Shown in pieces: positions 6,059-6,672 of a stretch of 6,672 nt of DNA. How positions within the stretch are numbered: position 1 is the first letter of the stretch; every line of letters begins with the position of its first letter. This DNA is from Bryobacterales bacterium (GTDB lineage Bacteria > Acidobacteriota > Terriglobia > Bryobacterales > Bryobacteraceae): contig PKYZ01000398.1 in the NCBI GenBank assembly GCA_003132865.1, positions 1-6,672 of the forward strand, written 5' to 3'. The position numbers and the translations under genes are program-made. Below the pieces are notes generated by a model. The model was given only the letters and a program-made list of their open reading frames with translations, was not told the DNA's origin and did not search any database.

Positions 6059-6672
6059 CTACTGACAACGCTTGGCGGTGAGTAACTCTTTTTGTTCGTC
6101 CAGCAGCCAGCAGCCGCCCGCGGTGGCGTTGGCTAGTTCGGTACCGTTCCAGTTGATCTTGGCCGGGAGCCAGGACTCGGGGAGAGTCAGCTTCATTTGA
6201 GCGATGGCGCGGCTGACCACTTCGACTTCCTGCAACTCCGGCAGATACTGCGCACGCACGCGCGCGGTGACTGGCTCGGCGCGCGGCGCCATCTCGATCT
6301 TGGTTTCCAGGCGGAGATGCTCCTTGCCGCGCCGAACCATTACCACCACCGGCTTCTCGTCGAACGTCTGATATAGGATCTGCGCGAATTCCGCGCCGTT
6401 CTTCAGTTCCTTGCCGCCCAACTCCAGGATGCGGTCGTTGAGCTTGAGCGGCCCCGCGTATTTTTCGGGGAGCGATGCGACCAAAACCCCCGGCCCCGGT
6501 TCACCGGGATTGTATCCGAACGAGCCGATCGCCAATACGGCGCCCGATCCCAGCGGTGGCACCCGCGTGGAATCCAGCACATCGTTGCTCTCGGCGGGAT
6601 CGAACTTGGTGACCTCCACCCAATAGCAATGCGTGAACAGCGGGCTGCCGGTTTCGCAATCCGCGGTGGTGG
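6059..6672 (-). CDS. PDZ-domain protein, C-terminal part (5' end outside window)
   Basis: The minus-strand frame is open from the right edge to TAG at 6061-6059, giving 204 codons with no stop; the N-terminus is missing, so the GTG at 6619 is not taken as the start. The visible part begins TTADCETGSPLFTHCYWVEV. A PDZ-like domain follows: GPGVLVASLP, then GPLKLNDRILELGGKELKNG, then KPVVVMVRRGKEHLRLETKI. These match the substrate-binding loop and the LxxxDxIlxlxGkxl core of bacterial PDZ domains. After it comes a roughly 75-residue tail, possibly beta-rich (VTARVRAQYLPELQEVEVVSRA, TLPESWLPAKINWNGTELAN), ending in a Cys-containing terminus (AGGCWLL, KRCQ). The missing part could be an enzymatic domain such as a hydrolase or peptidase. 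The PDZ call is good; the whole-protein function cannot be told from this fragment. Confidence 0.75.
   Translation of the reverse strand, partial: TTADCETGSPLFTHCYWVEVTKFDPAESNDVLDSTRVPPLGSGAVLAIGSFGYNPGEPGPGVLVASLPEKYAGPLKLNDRILELGGKELKNGAEFAQILYQTFDEKPVVVMVRRGKEHLRLETKIEMAPRAEPVTARVRAQYLPELQEVEVVSRAIAQMKLTLPESWLPAKINWNGTELANATAGGCWLLDEQKELLTAKRCQ

Overview
The window looks like chromosomal DNA from a GC-rich soil-type Acidobacteriota, most likely of the Bryobacterales/Solibacter kind. This is inferred from its gene families: a planctomycete-type cytochrome C/DUF1549/DUF1553 protein paired with a Tat-exported DUF1501 protein, a Uma2-family endonuclease, and long structured intergenic palindromes. 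No marker gene is present, so Planctomycetota or Verrucomicrobiota cannot be excluded from the sequence alone.

Layout. Positions 1-406 (minus) hold the first 135 codons of a Uma2/DUF820 gene whose 3' end lies outside the window. A 56-bp divergent spacer separates it from a plus-strand pair: a 1079-residue exported protein with two CXXCH haem-binding motifs (463-3702) and a 468-residue Tat-exported DUF1501 protein (3832-5238). A 129-bp spacer between the pair is nearly filled by a structured palindrome (3714-3817). After the DUF1501 gene comes a second, more elaborate palindrome (5237-5354). Its outer arms contain both the DUF1501 stop codon and the stop codon of a convergent minus-strand gene. 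That convergent gene (5350-5493) is a 47-codon remnant of a COG3636-type addiction-module antitoxin. Further along, also on minus, lie a four-helix histidine-rich membrane protein of unknown function (5609-6028) and the C-terminal part of a PDZ-domain protein (6059-6672, 5' end outside the window). No gene-free stretch exceeds 300 bases; the largest gaps are 129 bp (3703-3831, palindrome) and 115 bp (5494-5608, nothing recognised).

How it works together. The DUF1549/DUF1553 and DUF1501 proteins are a recurrent two-gene pairing and probably act together outside the cytoplasm, one as a putative c-type cytochrome with a carbohydrate-binding-like insert and the other as a protein of the alkaline phosphatase/sulfatase-like group. 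The substrate is unknown.

Points most worth a second look: (i) the two palindromes share end sequences and an inner hairpin whose stems differ by one compensated base pair; (ii) three genes (Uma2, cytochrome-type protein, four-helix protein) carry a TANNNT hexamer exactly 7 nt before the ATG with no clear Shine-Dalgarno, suggesting leaderless transcription, while DUF1501 and the antitoxin remnant instead have purine-rich ribosome binding sites; (iii) the antitoxin remnant ends against the second palindrome.
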